Source of the DNA: Colletotrichum lupini
Taxonomy: Eukaryota; Ascomycota; Sordariomycetes; Glomerellales; Glomerellaceae
Assembly (NCBI RefSeq): GCF_023278565.1
Contig: NC_064676.1
Span: 7,192,001-7,256,000, forward strand
Reading direction: 5' to 3'
DNA: 64,000 nt
How positions within the stretch are numbered: position 1 is the first letter of the stretch; the number at the start of each line of letters is the position of its first letter. The notes under the pieces were generated by a model, which made no database searches, was not told where the DNA came from, and saw nothing but the letters and a program-made list of their open reading frames with translations. The translations under genes and the position numbers were made by a program. Shown here in pieces: positions 12,901 through 23,800 of this stretch.

Positions 12901-13240
12901 GCGATGAGGTTGGCTGTTGGAGTGGTAGATGAGAAGTTGATGCCTCAATTATACACAGGAAAGAGTAGCTCGTGGCCTGAAGGCAGGAGAAAGTCACTGT
13001 CCCGATTTGACGAGGTGCGTTATCGATATGGGATTATGTCATCTTTGTTATGGGCCTTATCGATTAGATAATCCTAGACGTCTCCTCGGGAAACCTCCAA
13101 GTTCACCGCGGGAAACGGCCATTTACACCACAAACCCCTCGAGATAAGGATGAATAACATCAATAGCCACGGCCAATTCGGCAGACTATGCAACGACTTT
13201 GCCTCGATATTACCAGAGAGACACCTCGAACATCAGAACT
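9949..13240. other. Gene-poor stretch with possible eroded coding blocks
   Basis: No complete gene can be supported. On the minus strand two stretches read like eroded protein. At 11183-11568 there is an open frame of about 128 codons without an ATG. At 12050-12490 several short frames join loosely: one carries a segment rich in Leu, Asp and Val (VQKESKVALIVESTRR), and the next frames continue with helical text (HQRAARHRGII, then QQRWATTTYAVLMHHRE). They need frame changes and cross stops. I could not assign a family. The remainder, including 12650-13100, shows nothing recognisable. Confidence 0.35.
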
Positions 13241-15338
13241 ATGGCGTCCGAGGCTGACAGCGGCTCCTTGCCCTCGGAGCGCCCCTACCGCTCCCACCTT
13301 CGCCCGGCCTGCCTGGCCTGCCGGAAGCGCAAGTCCCGGTGTAATGTCGACAAAAATGGAGGAACATGCTTGACTTGCCGAGCTCACGGAACACAATGCG
13401 AGTTCCCACCGGCTCCTGGTGGAGCTTCGCCGCGGCCGAAGTCTGCTTGGAGAAATGCCCAAGCCCGTACATCAAAGGACCTGGGCCACCGCCCGTCCCC
13501 GCCACCTCAGCCCCTGGCTCCGACGTTCTCCTCGGAGCCTCAGTACAATGACCAGACGAACCAGCTTACGTTGGCCGAGGCAGACCGGCGTGTGTCAAAG
13601 TCCTCAGATGGCCATCCTCCCATATTCTCACCCCAGAACAAGCGGTACCCTGAGCCCATTGGCGATGGCGGCGAGGATGAGGCACATATTGTAGGACCAG
13701 CAGACATTGAAGATACTCAAGTCTTGTCCACGTACTTGTCTAATGATTCGTCTGTTTTGAACCGGGGTAGGATATCGGTGACGAGCCCACGGCAAGAGCA
13801 CGGAGGTGGCTCAAGGAAACCCGTTGTCTTTACCACGGTGAGGAAGCAGCCTATCGGTCTTCCTGACGACCGCAACCCGGCCTTCTTGAAATGCCAGATG
13901 ATTGAGAAACTTCTTGAGCCAATGCTACCCGATGTTGTCCAGCTGTAAGTCGCAGTCAGCTTCTACTGATGCGTGTCGCGACCTGACTTGCATTCCTAGC
14001 TTCTTTGAAAAGCCCAACCGTTGTTTCCCCTTGTTGGATAGACAGTCCTTTGAGAAACGGTTCGCCGAGGACAGGAGGCACATATCGCCGGCCTTATTGG
14101 CCTCACTCTATGCGCATACAATGACCTACTGGGCGCAGTCCCCTGAACTCGTCACTCAACACCGGCCCGATACCAGGTTTATTTGGAATCAGGCCAACGA
14201 TGCCCTTTACTCGGAAATGCACCTTTCCCTAGGCATCTCGACTTTGCTAGCCATCCTTCTCAATATCGCCGGTCGGCCATTGACTTCGATTATCGGCAAC
14301 GGCCTTCAGCTTGGTTCCGCTATCTCTCTAGCTCACTCACTCGGCTTAAACAGAGACTCTTCCGATTGGGATATTCCAGAAGCCGAGAAGCTCCTGCGAA
14401 CGAAGATCTGGTGGGCCATCTTTGTGTATGATAAGTGGTATGTGCAAGCACAACGCAAAGGAGCAATTCGCTTTGGCTAACGATTACCCAGGTCGAGTCT
14501 GGCGTACGGCACGCCGCCGCAGCTCAGGAGCGGCCAGCACGATGTCGCTCTTCCTACGGTAGAGCAGCTATGCGGCTCGGCACCGAATCCTGTCGACCAC
14601 GAGGCAACGTCTGTATACTTGGCATTCGTCGCTCTGTCCCGTTTCCTCGACAGATATTTGGAGCGCATATATGACCTAGAAAAGACCTCAACTACCGGTC
14701 CTTGGGACCTGGAGGTCTCGCTCACGCAGTGGGAAGACTCACTGGACAACAACATAAGGCGGAGGATCATCCGCGGGGGCGAGAGTCTCGACATACCAGG
14801 TTCAGCGAACCTACGTCTCGCGTATCTCTACATCAGGCTATTGCTTCGGAAGTGGGAACTCGACGCCGAGAAGGCAGCCAACGCCGACCACACGTCTTCG
14901 ATCCCCATGCGTTGCTATCTTGAAGTACGACGGGCGGCCGAGGAGATTGTGCTTCTGGTTCAAGAACTTAAAGATCCTCAGCTTGGCGACTACTGGCTCC
15001 CGCTTCTCACCTTTGCATTCACGTCCACCACCAAGTTCCTCCTCCGCTGCGCTTTAGAAACAGAGAACACCGTCAGCGGACTGGCGCAAAGTATGTCGCT
15101 GAAGCTGGCACGCGATCTCATCAATGCGCTGCAAATTCATCGCCAAAAAGCCTGGGACGTGGGAGACTTGTGCATTGCGCAGTATTCCGAGGTCATTGAG
15201 AAGCTAGCTACGTCCACATCGAGCGCAGAATTCTCCGAGCAGCCAGTCGATATGCCCGAGCTTCAAGAGTTCGTGTCGACAAGCGTGCCTGACATTGATG
15301 AGCTCTTCCCTAGTCTATGGGATATGTTTGGCCAGTAA
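13241..15338 (+). CDS. Zn2Cys6 transcription factor
   Basis: Nuclear regulator of 662 residues in three exons: 13241-13944, 14000-14437 and 14492-15338. The introns are 55 and 54 nt. The zinc cluster spans residues 24-53 with spacing CX2CX6CX8CX2CX6C (CLACRKRKSRC...CLTCRAHGTQC). A basic and proline-rich linker follows. The fungal-specific middle homology domain begins at LFFEKPNRCFPLLDRQSF and runs through the LRTKIWWAIFVYDKW-SSLAYG segment, which is rebuilt exactly by removing intron 2. The ATG at 13241 is chosen because it directly precedes the cluster; upstream in-frame codons lack an ATG. Target genes are unknown. The neighbouring ATP-grasp gene lies downstream in the same orientation about 220 bp away. 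Confidence 0.9.
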
Positions 15339-15403
15339 TAGATGATCGGGTGATCTTCAATGGCAGTCTGCTGCGTCGCCAGACCCCATATTGGCAATGC
15401 CGA

Positions 15404-15454
15404 CTTCCGGACGGAAATAATGCGGACGGACTAATCCGACGGACTACTCCGTCC
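15404..15454. promoter_or_regulatory. CGGA/TCCG-rich promoter segment
   Basis: Four to five closely spaced CGGAC/TCCG blocks lie between the regulator gene and the ATP-grasp gene, including inverted arms GGACGGA (15424-15430) and TCCGTCC (15448-15454). CGG half-sites are what Zn2Cys6 proteins usually bind, so this may be an operator for the adjacent regulator. That link is inference only. Confidence 0.35.
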
Positions 15455-15561
15455 ACAACTTCACATCATCAACACCTAACACTGGCAAGAGCCCCAATCC
15501 CATTGTACATCAACTTCAGCATATCAAATACCGCGCTGAGAGAGGCGACCCAGTACTTTGA

Positions 15562-16912
15562 ATGATGAACGCGGTTGGCAGGCCCTTGAGAGTTAGATTT
15601 CCAACCAGGATCGCGACTCATTTACCCCGCACCCTCAACGCCAACTCTCGTAGGCTGTTTGCCATCACCTCACCCCGGAACTCATCGATAGACTCACATA
15701 ACATGGAGTCGAAAAGAGTCGCTGTGCTCTACCAAGCCATAGATCCTCCTATCATCAATGGGGTGCGCAAGCCGATGAAGCCTGGTGGTCAGTCTTATCT
15801 CGTAAACATGCTTGCCCCAACTTCAACTAACAAATCTTAGGATACCGCGACTCAGGAGCCGATATCGCCTTCAACCTCCAAGGCAGCAAGTCTTTCAATG
15901 CGGTTACTCCAGTTTCGACGCCCTCGCCAGAGAAAGATACCGAGTGGTGCTTTCCGGATACCGAAGAGGGGATTCTAGACGCTATCAAGAAGGGAGCAAC
16001 TCATCTCTGGGCCAACACAATCTTATTCGCATCTCACCCACTACAAACTTCCACGTCCCTCGGGAGTGTCCAGGATACACTCAAAGCGGTCGGGCATGGG
16101 CCTCTTGTTGTTGAAAAGTACGATGACAAGGAATATGTGAATGATTTGCTTCGCCGCATCGGTGGCTTTACGATGCCTCGCTCCTGGACAATCCACTCCG
16201 ACCCAGCAGTAGCAACAAAGATTAAGCAGCTCCAATTGCCGTTCCCGATCGTCGCAAAACCCATTCGCGGACGGGGAAGTCACGGCGTTCGAGTCTGCCA
16301 AAATCTCGAGGATCTCACTGCCCACACCAAAGTCCTCTTCCAAGAGTCGCCGAGCATCATGCTGGAGGAATACCTCTCTGGCGAAGAAGCCACCATAACC
16401 GTGATGCCGCCGAATGGGGAGAAAAAAGACTACTGGTCCTTGCCCATCGTCACACGCTTCAATCATCAAGACGGGATCGCCCCCTACAACGGCGTGGTAG
16501 CGGTCACTGCCAACTCGAGAGTGATAACGGCAAAGGAGGAGGAGGACCCTGCGTATGGACGGATCGCGAGGGAGTGAGAGGCAGTAGCGAGGGCACTGGG
16601 CGTAGCAGCCCCCATTCGTATCGATGTGCGACGATTTTCTGAGAAGCCTGGATCCGACTTTGCTCTATTCGACGTAAACATGAAGCCGGTAAGCTTGTCT
16701 CTGCGATTATGCATGTCATTCGAAAGACTGTTAACAAGCCATCAATGTAGAACATGACCGGCCCTGGACGGCCTGGGCGGGATGACCAGGCGAGTCTGAC
16801 GCTTCTGGCAGCTGAGGCGCTGGGGTGGGACTACCCAGAGCTGTTGAGGCAGGTGTTGAGCACATCGTCGACCTTGAAGACACTGAGGGGATTGAAGCCA
16901 AGGGAAATTTAA
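15562..16912 (+). pseudogene. ATP-grasp (D-Ala-D-Ala ligase-like) gene with in-frame TGA
   Basis: Three exons fit consensus splice sites and keep one frame: 15562-15787, 15841-16688 and 16751-16912. The encoded text is an ATP-grasp ligase-like protein. It has VAVLYQAIDPP near the N-terminus, the nucleotide-binding block PFPIVAKPIRGRGSHGV, the MLEEYLSGEEATI block, and a C-terminal DVNMKP-NMTGPGRPG metal/ATP site split by intron 2. A TGA at 16575-16577 (codon 321) interrupts exon 2 just before EAVARALGVAAPIRIDV, while the remaining 90 codons stay intact. Translation stopping there would lose the metal-binding Asp/Asn, so the product should be inactive unless the stop is read through. The residues before the ATG at 15703 (about 47) are Arg-rich without acids, like a mitochondrial presequence. 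The substrate is unknown. Confidence 0.75.
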
Positions 16913-17414
16913 AGAAATGACGAGGTCTCCTGCAATGGCACACATTTGAAGCACTAAATCAAAAATAAGAAAAGAGAAAATACCAAAGGGATCATCGTGA
17001 CTTCCCTCAAGGAATTCATTACCATGGAGCCTTTAGGGCGGTGTAGGTGGTAGAGGTAAACAAAAAGCCCAGACAGAAAGACATCACAGGTCACACAAAT
17101 TGACAAAGAGAATGAGAAAGACGATTGTTTGTAATGCCAGTGTATTCTTTGTCACACCGGATGAGCAGCCTTTAGCTGCCAACGACGAGCGAAAACCTGA
17201 TGCTCGTCGAAGCTGAATCACAATGAAGAATGAATGACCCATAGACCTGAATCCTCCTTGATGCCTGTTCTCAAACCCAGTCCGTCTTGATTCCCAAGTG
17301 TTCCCATGAATGAAAATGAATCCTCCACAAGTATGCCCAAAATCCACCGATCCAGGTTCCTTCCCAAACTTCTCAAGATGCTGAGATCACAGGAGTGTAG
17401 AGGTGTCATGAGAC
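16913..17414. other. Convergent 3' intergenic region
   Basis: The interval separates two converging transcription units. It probably holds 3' untranslated sequence of both. I see no gene or clear structural element in it. Confidence 0.6.
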
Positions 17415-18437
17415 CTAAGCTGAGGCCGTAACGAAGACAGTCTGAGTCTCGGTGATGACGGGCTCGACAGTGGTGGCACGAGTAACAATCGGGGCGCCGA
17501 TGATGCTATACTCAGTGGACGAGGTGGCAAGAGGAGTCGAGGTAGAAGCAGCGGCGATCATCTCGGGATCCTCGCTGAAGGTAGTGAGGAAGAAGCTGGG
17601 CTCCGAAGTGGTAGGAGTAGCGAAGGGAGTGTAGTCGGGAGCGATCGAGGGCATCGCAGGATCCTCGCTGAAGGTAGTGAGGAAGAAGGAGGGGGTGGTG
17701 GGGGTAGGACCAGAGAAGGGAGTGTAGATGAAGGTGGCAGTGCCAGGGGGACGAGGGTAATTATCCACACCAGCGGTGCAGATGTAGGGCTTGGAGCCAT
17801 CGGTTCTAGTCGCGGTGACGCACCAGCTGGAGACGCGCTCGTGGATCTCCATGGTGGTAGACTGCTCGACAGGAGCAGCGGTGGCAATCTCGATGGAGAG
17901 AGCGGAGGTAATGTGAGGAGCGGTGACAATGGGAGCGTTGACCTGCTCGAGAGTGGTCTTGGTTCCAATGTCCATGTTGAGAGTCGTCTTCATGGGAGCA
18001 CACATCTCCATGATGCCAGTGAGTCCAAGAGCGGGCTCGCTGATCGGGAAAGTGGTGCACTTATTGACCTCAGTAGCCATGGGCTGCTTGTGGTCGGCCA
18101 TGGTGGTGGTCTGGTGAACGACCAAGGCCTCGGAGCTGATGCTCATGATGGGCTTGGAAGCGTTGAAGCCAAGATCCTTGCGAATGTTGTGCTTGAAGCC
18201 AGCGATGCCAGCCTGAGCGGGAATCTGAGCGCCAAGGCCGTTGACAGCAGCCTGGTTGTCCAGAACGGGCATACCGTTGACGGCAGCACCGATGATGGCG
18301 CCAGCGGCGGTGATGGCAACGTAGGACTGGAAGCGGAATATTTGTGAGTTTTCAGAACGCCAATATTTCTTTTGGGGGGAGGAGGAGGGATACGAGGCAC
18401 GGGAACAAGCGGAAAAAGATCACAAACGAACCTTCAT
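17415..18437 (-). CDS. Thr-rich secreted protein with internal repeat
   Basis: A 305-residue protein of unknown function. Exon 1 encodes only Met-Lys (18432-18437); a 105-nt intron follows and exon 2 is 17415-18326. The joined N-terminus MKSYVAITAAGAIIGAAVNG is a plausible signal peptide, so I expect secretion or wall attachment. The mature part is rich in Thr, Pro, Ala and Ser. The segment PSFFLTTFSEDP occurs twice about 38 residues apart, each preceded by TPFxxPT-like text, showing an internal duplication. The middle contains a few Cys (one in an SSWCVT context, one in PYICTAG). There is no recognised domain and no obvious GPI signal at the C-terminus. Without the two-codon first exon the protein would lack a signal peptide, which supports this model. 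A wall or surface role is inference. Confidence 0.7.
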
Positions 18438-20638
18438 CGTGACTGAGATGAGTGAAGAATTGGAATTCTTGGTTGGTGATGATTTGTTGGTTGGAAGTGA
18501 TGGATTGCTTTGTTGTTTGCTTGTGAATGTGAGTGTGAAAGTTGTTTGTGAAGAAGAAAGTGTGTGGTTTGTGTGAGAAAAAGAGAAGAAAGTGGGAGTG
18601 TGAGGATGAGCGAGAAAGGACTGAGTGGAAGAGGTGGGCGGTCGAAAGGCAGTGGGTGGGCAGGGCAAGAGATTTTCCGTGGGTAGGGCTAGCTTTTGTG
18701 ATCCTTTCTATTCAGGCAAGAAGAAGAAAGAAAGAACGAGGCAGGAGCGATCTGAAGTATGTGAGTCGGTGGTGAGATGGAATACGCATGGAGGGATCGA
18801 GAAGGTGAGGTTATTCAGGGGCACACGTGACCGGGTGGAATATTGGGGGTGAGGCTGGCAACCACCTCTGAATGGCCTCACAAAGCACGCTAGCCTTGCC
18901 ATCATCTTAGTCACTAATTGTTGAGAACCTGTGGTTGGTCTATTGTTCGATATATCACGTGTGTCCTCAAACAAGGCCATGTGAGTAAAGTATCACCACC
19001 GCCCCTCGCCCTCCACCTGCCTCGAATTGATCTCTCGCTTATCTGGCATTGGTGGATCTTTTCTGATGCTTCTGGGGATCTCTCGGATGTTTACTCATTT
19101 TTATCAAGAGTAACGCGATGTAGCTTTGGTCTTGCCTGGCTGGACAAGCGCCCAGGTCGGACTGTCTGAACAAGGCTGCCTCAACGGGTCAACCATGGGG
19201 CAAGGAGAGGGCCAAGGGAACATCACAGAGAAATTACGTAGTTAATTAGATCCAAAAACTCGAATAACTAGTTCTTGAGACTTGTGTTTCCTCCTCTAGT
19301 TCATGGTTTACGTATAGACATGTCCAGTTGTAGTTGCGGGTTGGTCGTACTTGAGTCTCATGCCATGAGGCAAAGTAAGGTAGTTGCTGAGCAACACGAG
19401 CTAAGGTACCATCATCAACACCACAGACATGGCTTACAGCTGACGGAAGTACCTCAACTCCAACCAGGTGCTCTTTGACCTTGATTGAGGCGTAGAAATA
19501 AAGCAATCCGTATGTCCCAAAATTATTCCGAGCCGGTGGCCTTCGGCCCGAGAACGACGCCACTAACAGCCTCACAATCCGCAAAGCCTGGGGTGGCCTT
19601 AGTTACGACTGTCCACAGAGGACATTTCTTTATTTCAAATGGGAAGGAGCATCTTTGGCGAGATGCAGATTGCTCTTGCCCGTGCCACGTCTGATGTTCA
19701 TGCATTGGCAGTCTCCGGGGATAGTCAGGTTGCCAAATAAGCGCTTTGTTTTCCTCAACTACCTTCCGAGGTGGATCCAGCCAACATTATCTTACTTCGT
19801 GACCGTAATGAAATGCCAGACTCCCACGTGCCTGCTGTTGTTTGTAAATGATACCTTGGGCTGGCTTAGCCAATAGCTAATGAAGCTAGCTTCACGTGGC
19901 GACGTTACAATGCCTCAAGCCCGGGAAACCGGCTCAGGTGTTCTGACAGAGCTGATCCAATTGTCAAGGGACATTCCTGCCGGAGATCATCTTGGCGTGC
20001 ATCAAGCCATCGCCGAGACGGGTAGACCCAAGACAACCGATTCCCGGCTGAATCTTGACTAGGAGAGCCGCACCCCACGATGAGAAGTTTCCATCCTTTG
20101 TACTCAGGCCAAGGATTCGCTAACGTGCCTGTTCCAGGACAGCTTTGGACTTTTTGACGTTCGTTTCTTCCTACAGCTTGTATCGTGAACAAGCTCTCTT
20201 ATGTTTATCATGTGGTCCAGCCCTCGGCCGAACAGAGATTTCTGTCTTCGGCCGTCAAGTGCTCTTGCAAATCGCCGCTGAGACTCGGAGATCGAGTCAA
20301 CAACTCGGCTGGGCAAAATTGGCACGCCAAGCCAAGCACAGGCCGGCGAAACGGTCCACCATCGACAGCAGAGTCATGTAACGGTCTCCCTCCGGCACTC
20401 TTCCCTCGGCCCTTTTTCGTCCCAAAAAAAGACCTCATACACTCGGGAAATCTCACCAAACAAGCTCAAATTTCAAACGACCCAACTGTCTACGGACAGT
20501 AGACGACCGCTTTGTCGGGCCCGCACACGCCCAATCTCTCGCTGCCTTGCATCCCATGTGTATGACCGTCAACATCCGTAGTTGCGATGGCGTTGTCCAG
20601 CCTACGTCTGTCGTGTGTCAAGTTGAACAGAGTTTTGC
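18438..20638. other. Intergenic region before the left copia element
   Basis: No gene is recognised in 2.2 kb. 18440-18620 is T/G-rich, probably promoter and leader of the secreted-protein gene. The rest has normal composition and only short, unrelated open frames. Composition changes abruptly at the element boundary. Confidence 0.5.
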
Positions 20639-20815
20639 TATCACGTAACAGGGACAGTAATCGCACCTCACAAAGTGCCCGTCACGTGCTAAATCACGTA
20701 TCTATCTTAAATATCATATATATAGACCTTTTCCTTTTATCTATTTCTACTTTAATAATTAAACTACTTTTATTATACTCCGTATACTTATTATTATATA
20801 TTATAACTTATAATA
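20639..20815 (+). repeat. 5' LTR of left copia element
   Basis: A 177-bp repeat matching the other three LTRs of this family. The consensus begins TGTTACGTAA and ends CTCGTGACA; here the first bases are mutated to TATC. The outer part still has CA and TG dinucleotides while the inner end has lost them. Confidence 0.9.
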
Positions 20816-23800
20816 ATTATAAGCCTAGCTCTTAATTAAGACCTTATATTATAATAACGTACTTATTAATACGATTTTTATAATTTTTTTAAAATAACTA
20901 ACTTACTTATACTTACTTTAGCCTAAACTAAATTAACTAATTACGATAATTAAATTAAATAGTTTAATATACTTTACGCTATAAATAAGGGCGTTAGGGT
21001 TTAGAAGTACGTTAATTTAAACGCTCTAAATTTTAACGTATTCCTCGACCCCTTTATAATACTTACTTTACTTTTAAAATTCGGACGATTAGTTATAACC
21101 CGTAATAAAAAAAAATTACGAACTTATTAAGCCTATTATAAGACGTTTAAAAATAACTAAAAAAACTAAAAAATCCTTTACTAATAACTTTTAAATATAA
21201 TTCTTAATATAAACTTTTTAACTTCCTTAAGTATAAATAACTTATAAAACTAAGCTAGGTTTCTTTTTATAAAGCTAATTATACTATTTATTTTACGTAA
21301 ATAAATCTATTCTTATACTATACTTATAAAAAGGATCTATATACTTAAAAATATTTAAAAATAATAAGAGCTTAATACTAAATACGAGTAACTTATAGCT
21401 TATAAACGTAATATTATTAATATATATATTAAAGTTATTACTCAGTAATTAATAAAACTAATTAACGCCATATTATATAAATACGTATTTTAAAAAGCAA
21501 CTAAGAACGGCGCTAAGTTTAGTATATAGCGAATTATTAAATATTTAAAATAGGAATTTACGCCCCCCGAATTAGTAATAAAAAATGCGGTTCGAGAGGA
21601 GTATTAATAAGCCCTTGATAAAGCGAGGACTAGAATTAACTTTTAATACTAATATAAGGAGTAATAGTCTACTTACTTCCGAGCTAAAATATATAATATT
21701 TTAAAAATTAATAAAGAGATTACCGTATTTAACTTCTTAATTATAATTAAATCTAGACTTAACCCTATATAGGGCTAATATATATATAAGACTTTTAGTA
21801 AATTAATAGTTTTTAAAACGTATACGAGGGCCCTTAAAGAGATTATATATATATTTAGCTTAGTAACCTAGGACGTATATATTAAACGATTTTTAAGTTA
21901 AAGAGGGGCTTACTTTATTTTTATTAAACGCTCTAACTTAGTTAACGATATAAATAATAAGGGTAACGTTATATACCTTTATAATTACGTATACCTATAG
22001 TACCTTATAATATATTAAAAATTAAAATAAGTATTTATAAACTAAAACGCTAATAAGTTATTAATATAAATACTAAAGAGCTATATAAAAGAAGTCCTCG
22101 CTATTATTAAATTAAATAAGTAGAAATTACTTTATAATAAGCTTAAAAAAACTAATTAGTTAAGGAATAATAAAACCCCTAAGAAACCTAGGTTTTTAAG
22201 AGGATCCTCTGATTAATTTATAATAAGTTTATTAATAAACTAAAACGAGGGCTATATAATTATTATATTTATAAAGAGTTAGGACTTAGAAATAAACGTA
22301 ATTTTTAGTACCCCTATAAGTAGCGCTTACCCCTTTTTTCAGAGTATAGTAATAAATAACTATAAAATAATATATTTAATTAATAATAAGAGCTTATTTA
22401 AACCTAAGAGTTACGTATTATTAAGTAATAAAAACTACGTTAAATTAAGAATTACTATACTACTTATTATTATATATAGTACTCGTATTATAAAAAGTAT
22501 TTTAAACGGACTTAAGGAAAAGGGAACTTATAATTTAAAGCTCTAGAACGTTACTTATATTAAGGGATTTTATATTAATATAGTCTTAGAAACTCTACTA
22601 AATAAAAACGTACTTTAATATTACGGTCTAAATTATACTTTATAATAAGGAACGTTTTATAAGAGTATTATTAAAAAATAGCTTATTTAAAAAAATAATC
22701 TAGTCTTTTTTAAATATAAGCTCCTCTAATCCTATCCTTTTTTTATAAACCTTAAGTATATTTTATAGAGCTTAGTTAGTATTATATTATTAATTAATTA
22801 TAAAACATTCCGTTACTTATATTAACGTATTTATAAAAGGTTTAATAGCGCGCTCTTTTAATACTTTAAAATAAGTTATTTCGGATTTAATACTCTTTAT
22901 TAATTACTGTATAAGACTCGAGGTATATATATTAAACCTCTATTATAAGTTAAATATAAAATATATATATTATTTAAAATTAAAATAGTAATTTTAAAAG
23001 GACTACTTTTAAAAAGAGCCTTACGGCTATAATACTATATATACTAAGATCTTTTTTACTTCGAACTATTTTTTAATAAATAATAATATATATTTATAGT
23101 TTTTAATAAATATAATAAGTAGCTTAGGAAGTTCTCTTTAAGGACTAAAATAGAAGAGGAAGTACTTTTCGTATTATAAAGCCTCGAAGTAACGATTCGT
23201 TATTAAAAAGGAACTTTAATTTACTTTTTTAAAAATAATAATAAAACCGCTCTCTTAACTATAAACGTTAAATACGTATATAAAACGTAATATAATAAGC
23301 TAAGAATCGGAATAGAACTTCTACTTTTATATATATAAAAACCTATAAGTAACGTTAAAAAAATAAGTTAACTTATAATTATTAAAACTCGTAAAATATA
23401 CCTTTTTATAAACCTCCTTATAAATTTATAGGACGAAATAGTACTAATAGTAATTTTTATTTATAACATTACCCTATAGGAGGCTAATAAAAAAAATTCG
23501 CTTATTATAATAAAAATTAACTAATAAAAACGGTATTAACGCTAATAATAAATAAGTTATTAAGTATAGAATTTTAAACTAATTACCCTATATCTTAGTA
23601 ACTTTTACGTATATAGTTATTAAGTATACCCTTTTTATAAAGATCGTAAAAGGGGTATACGTTAAAAAGAGTTTAAAATACTTCCCTATAGGTATATAAA
23701 ATACTTAATTAAATATATACTAAAAACGTATAACTTATATAAGGTCTAAGTACCCGCGCTTAAGTAAGTATTTATTATAAAAAGTATTAAGTTTAATAAA

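Noticed and set aside
16575..16592. Tiny intron (GTGAGAGGCAGTAG) removing the in-frame TGA
   Set aside because: At 14 nt it is far below the minimum size of spliceosomal introns and has no branch site; removing it would also break the frame.
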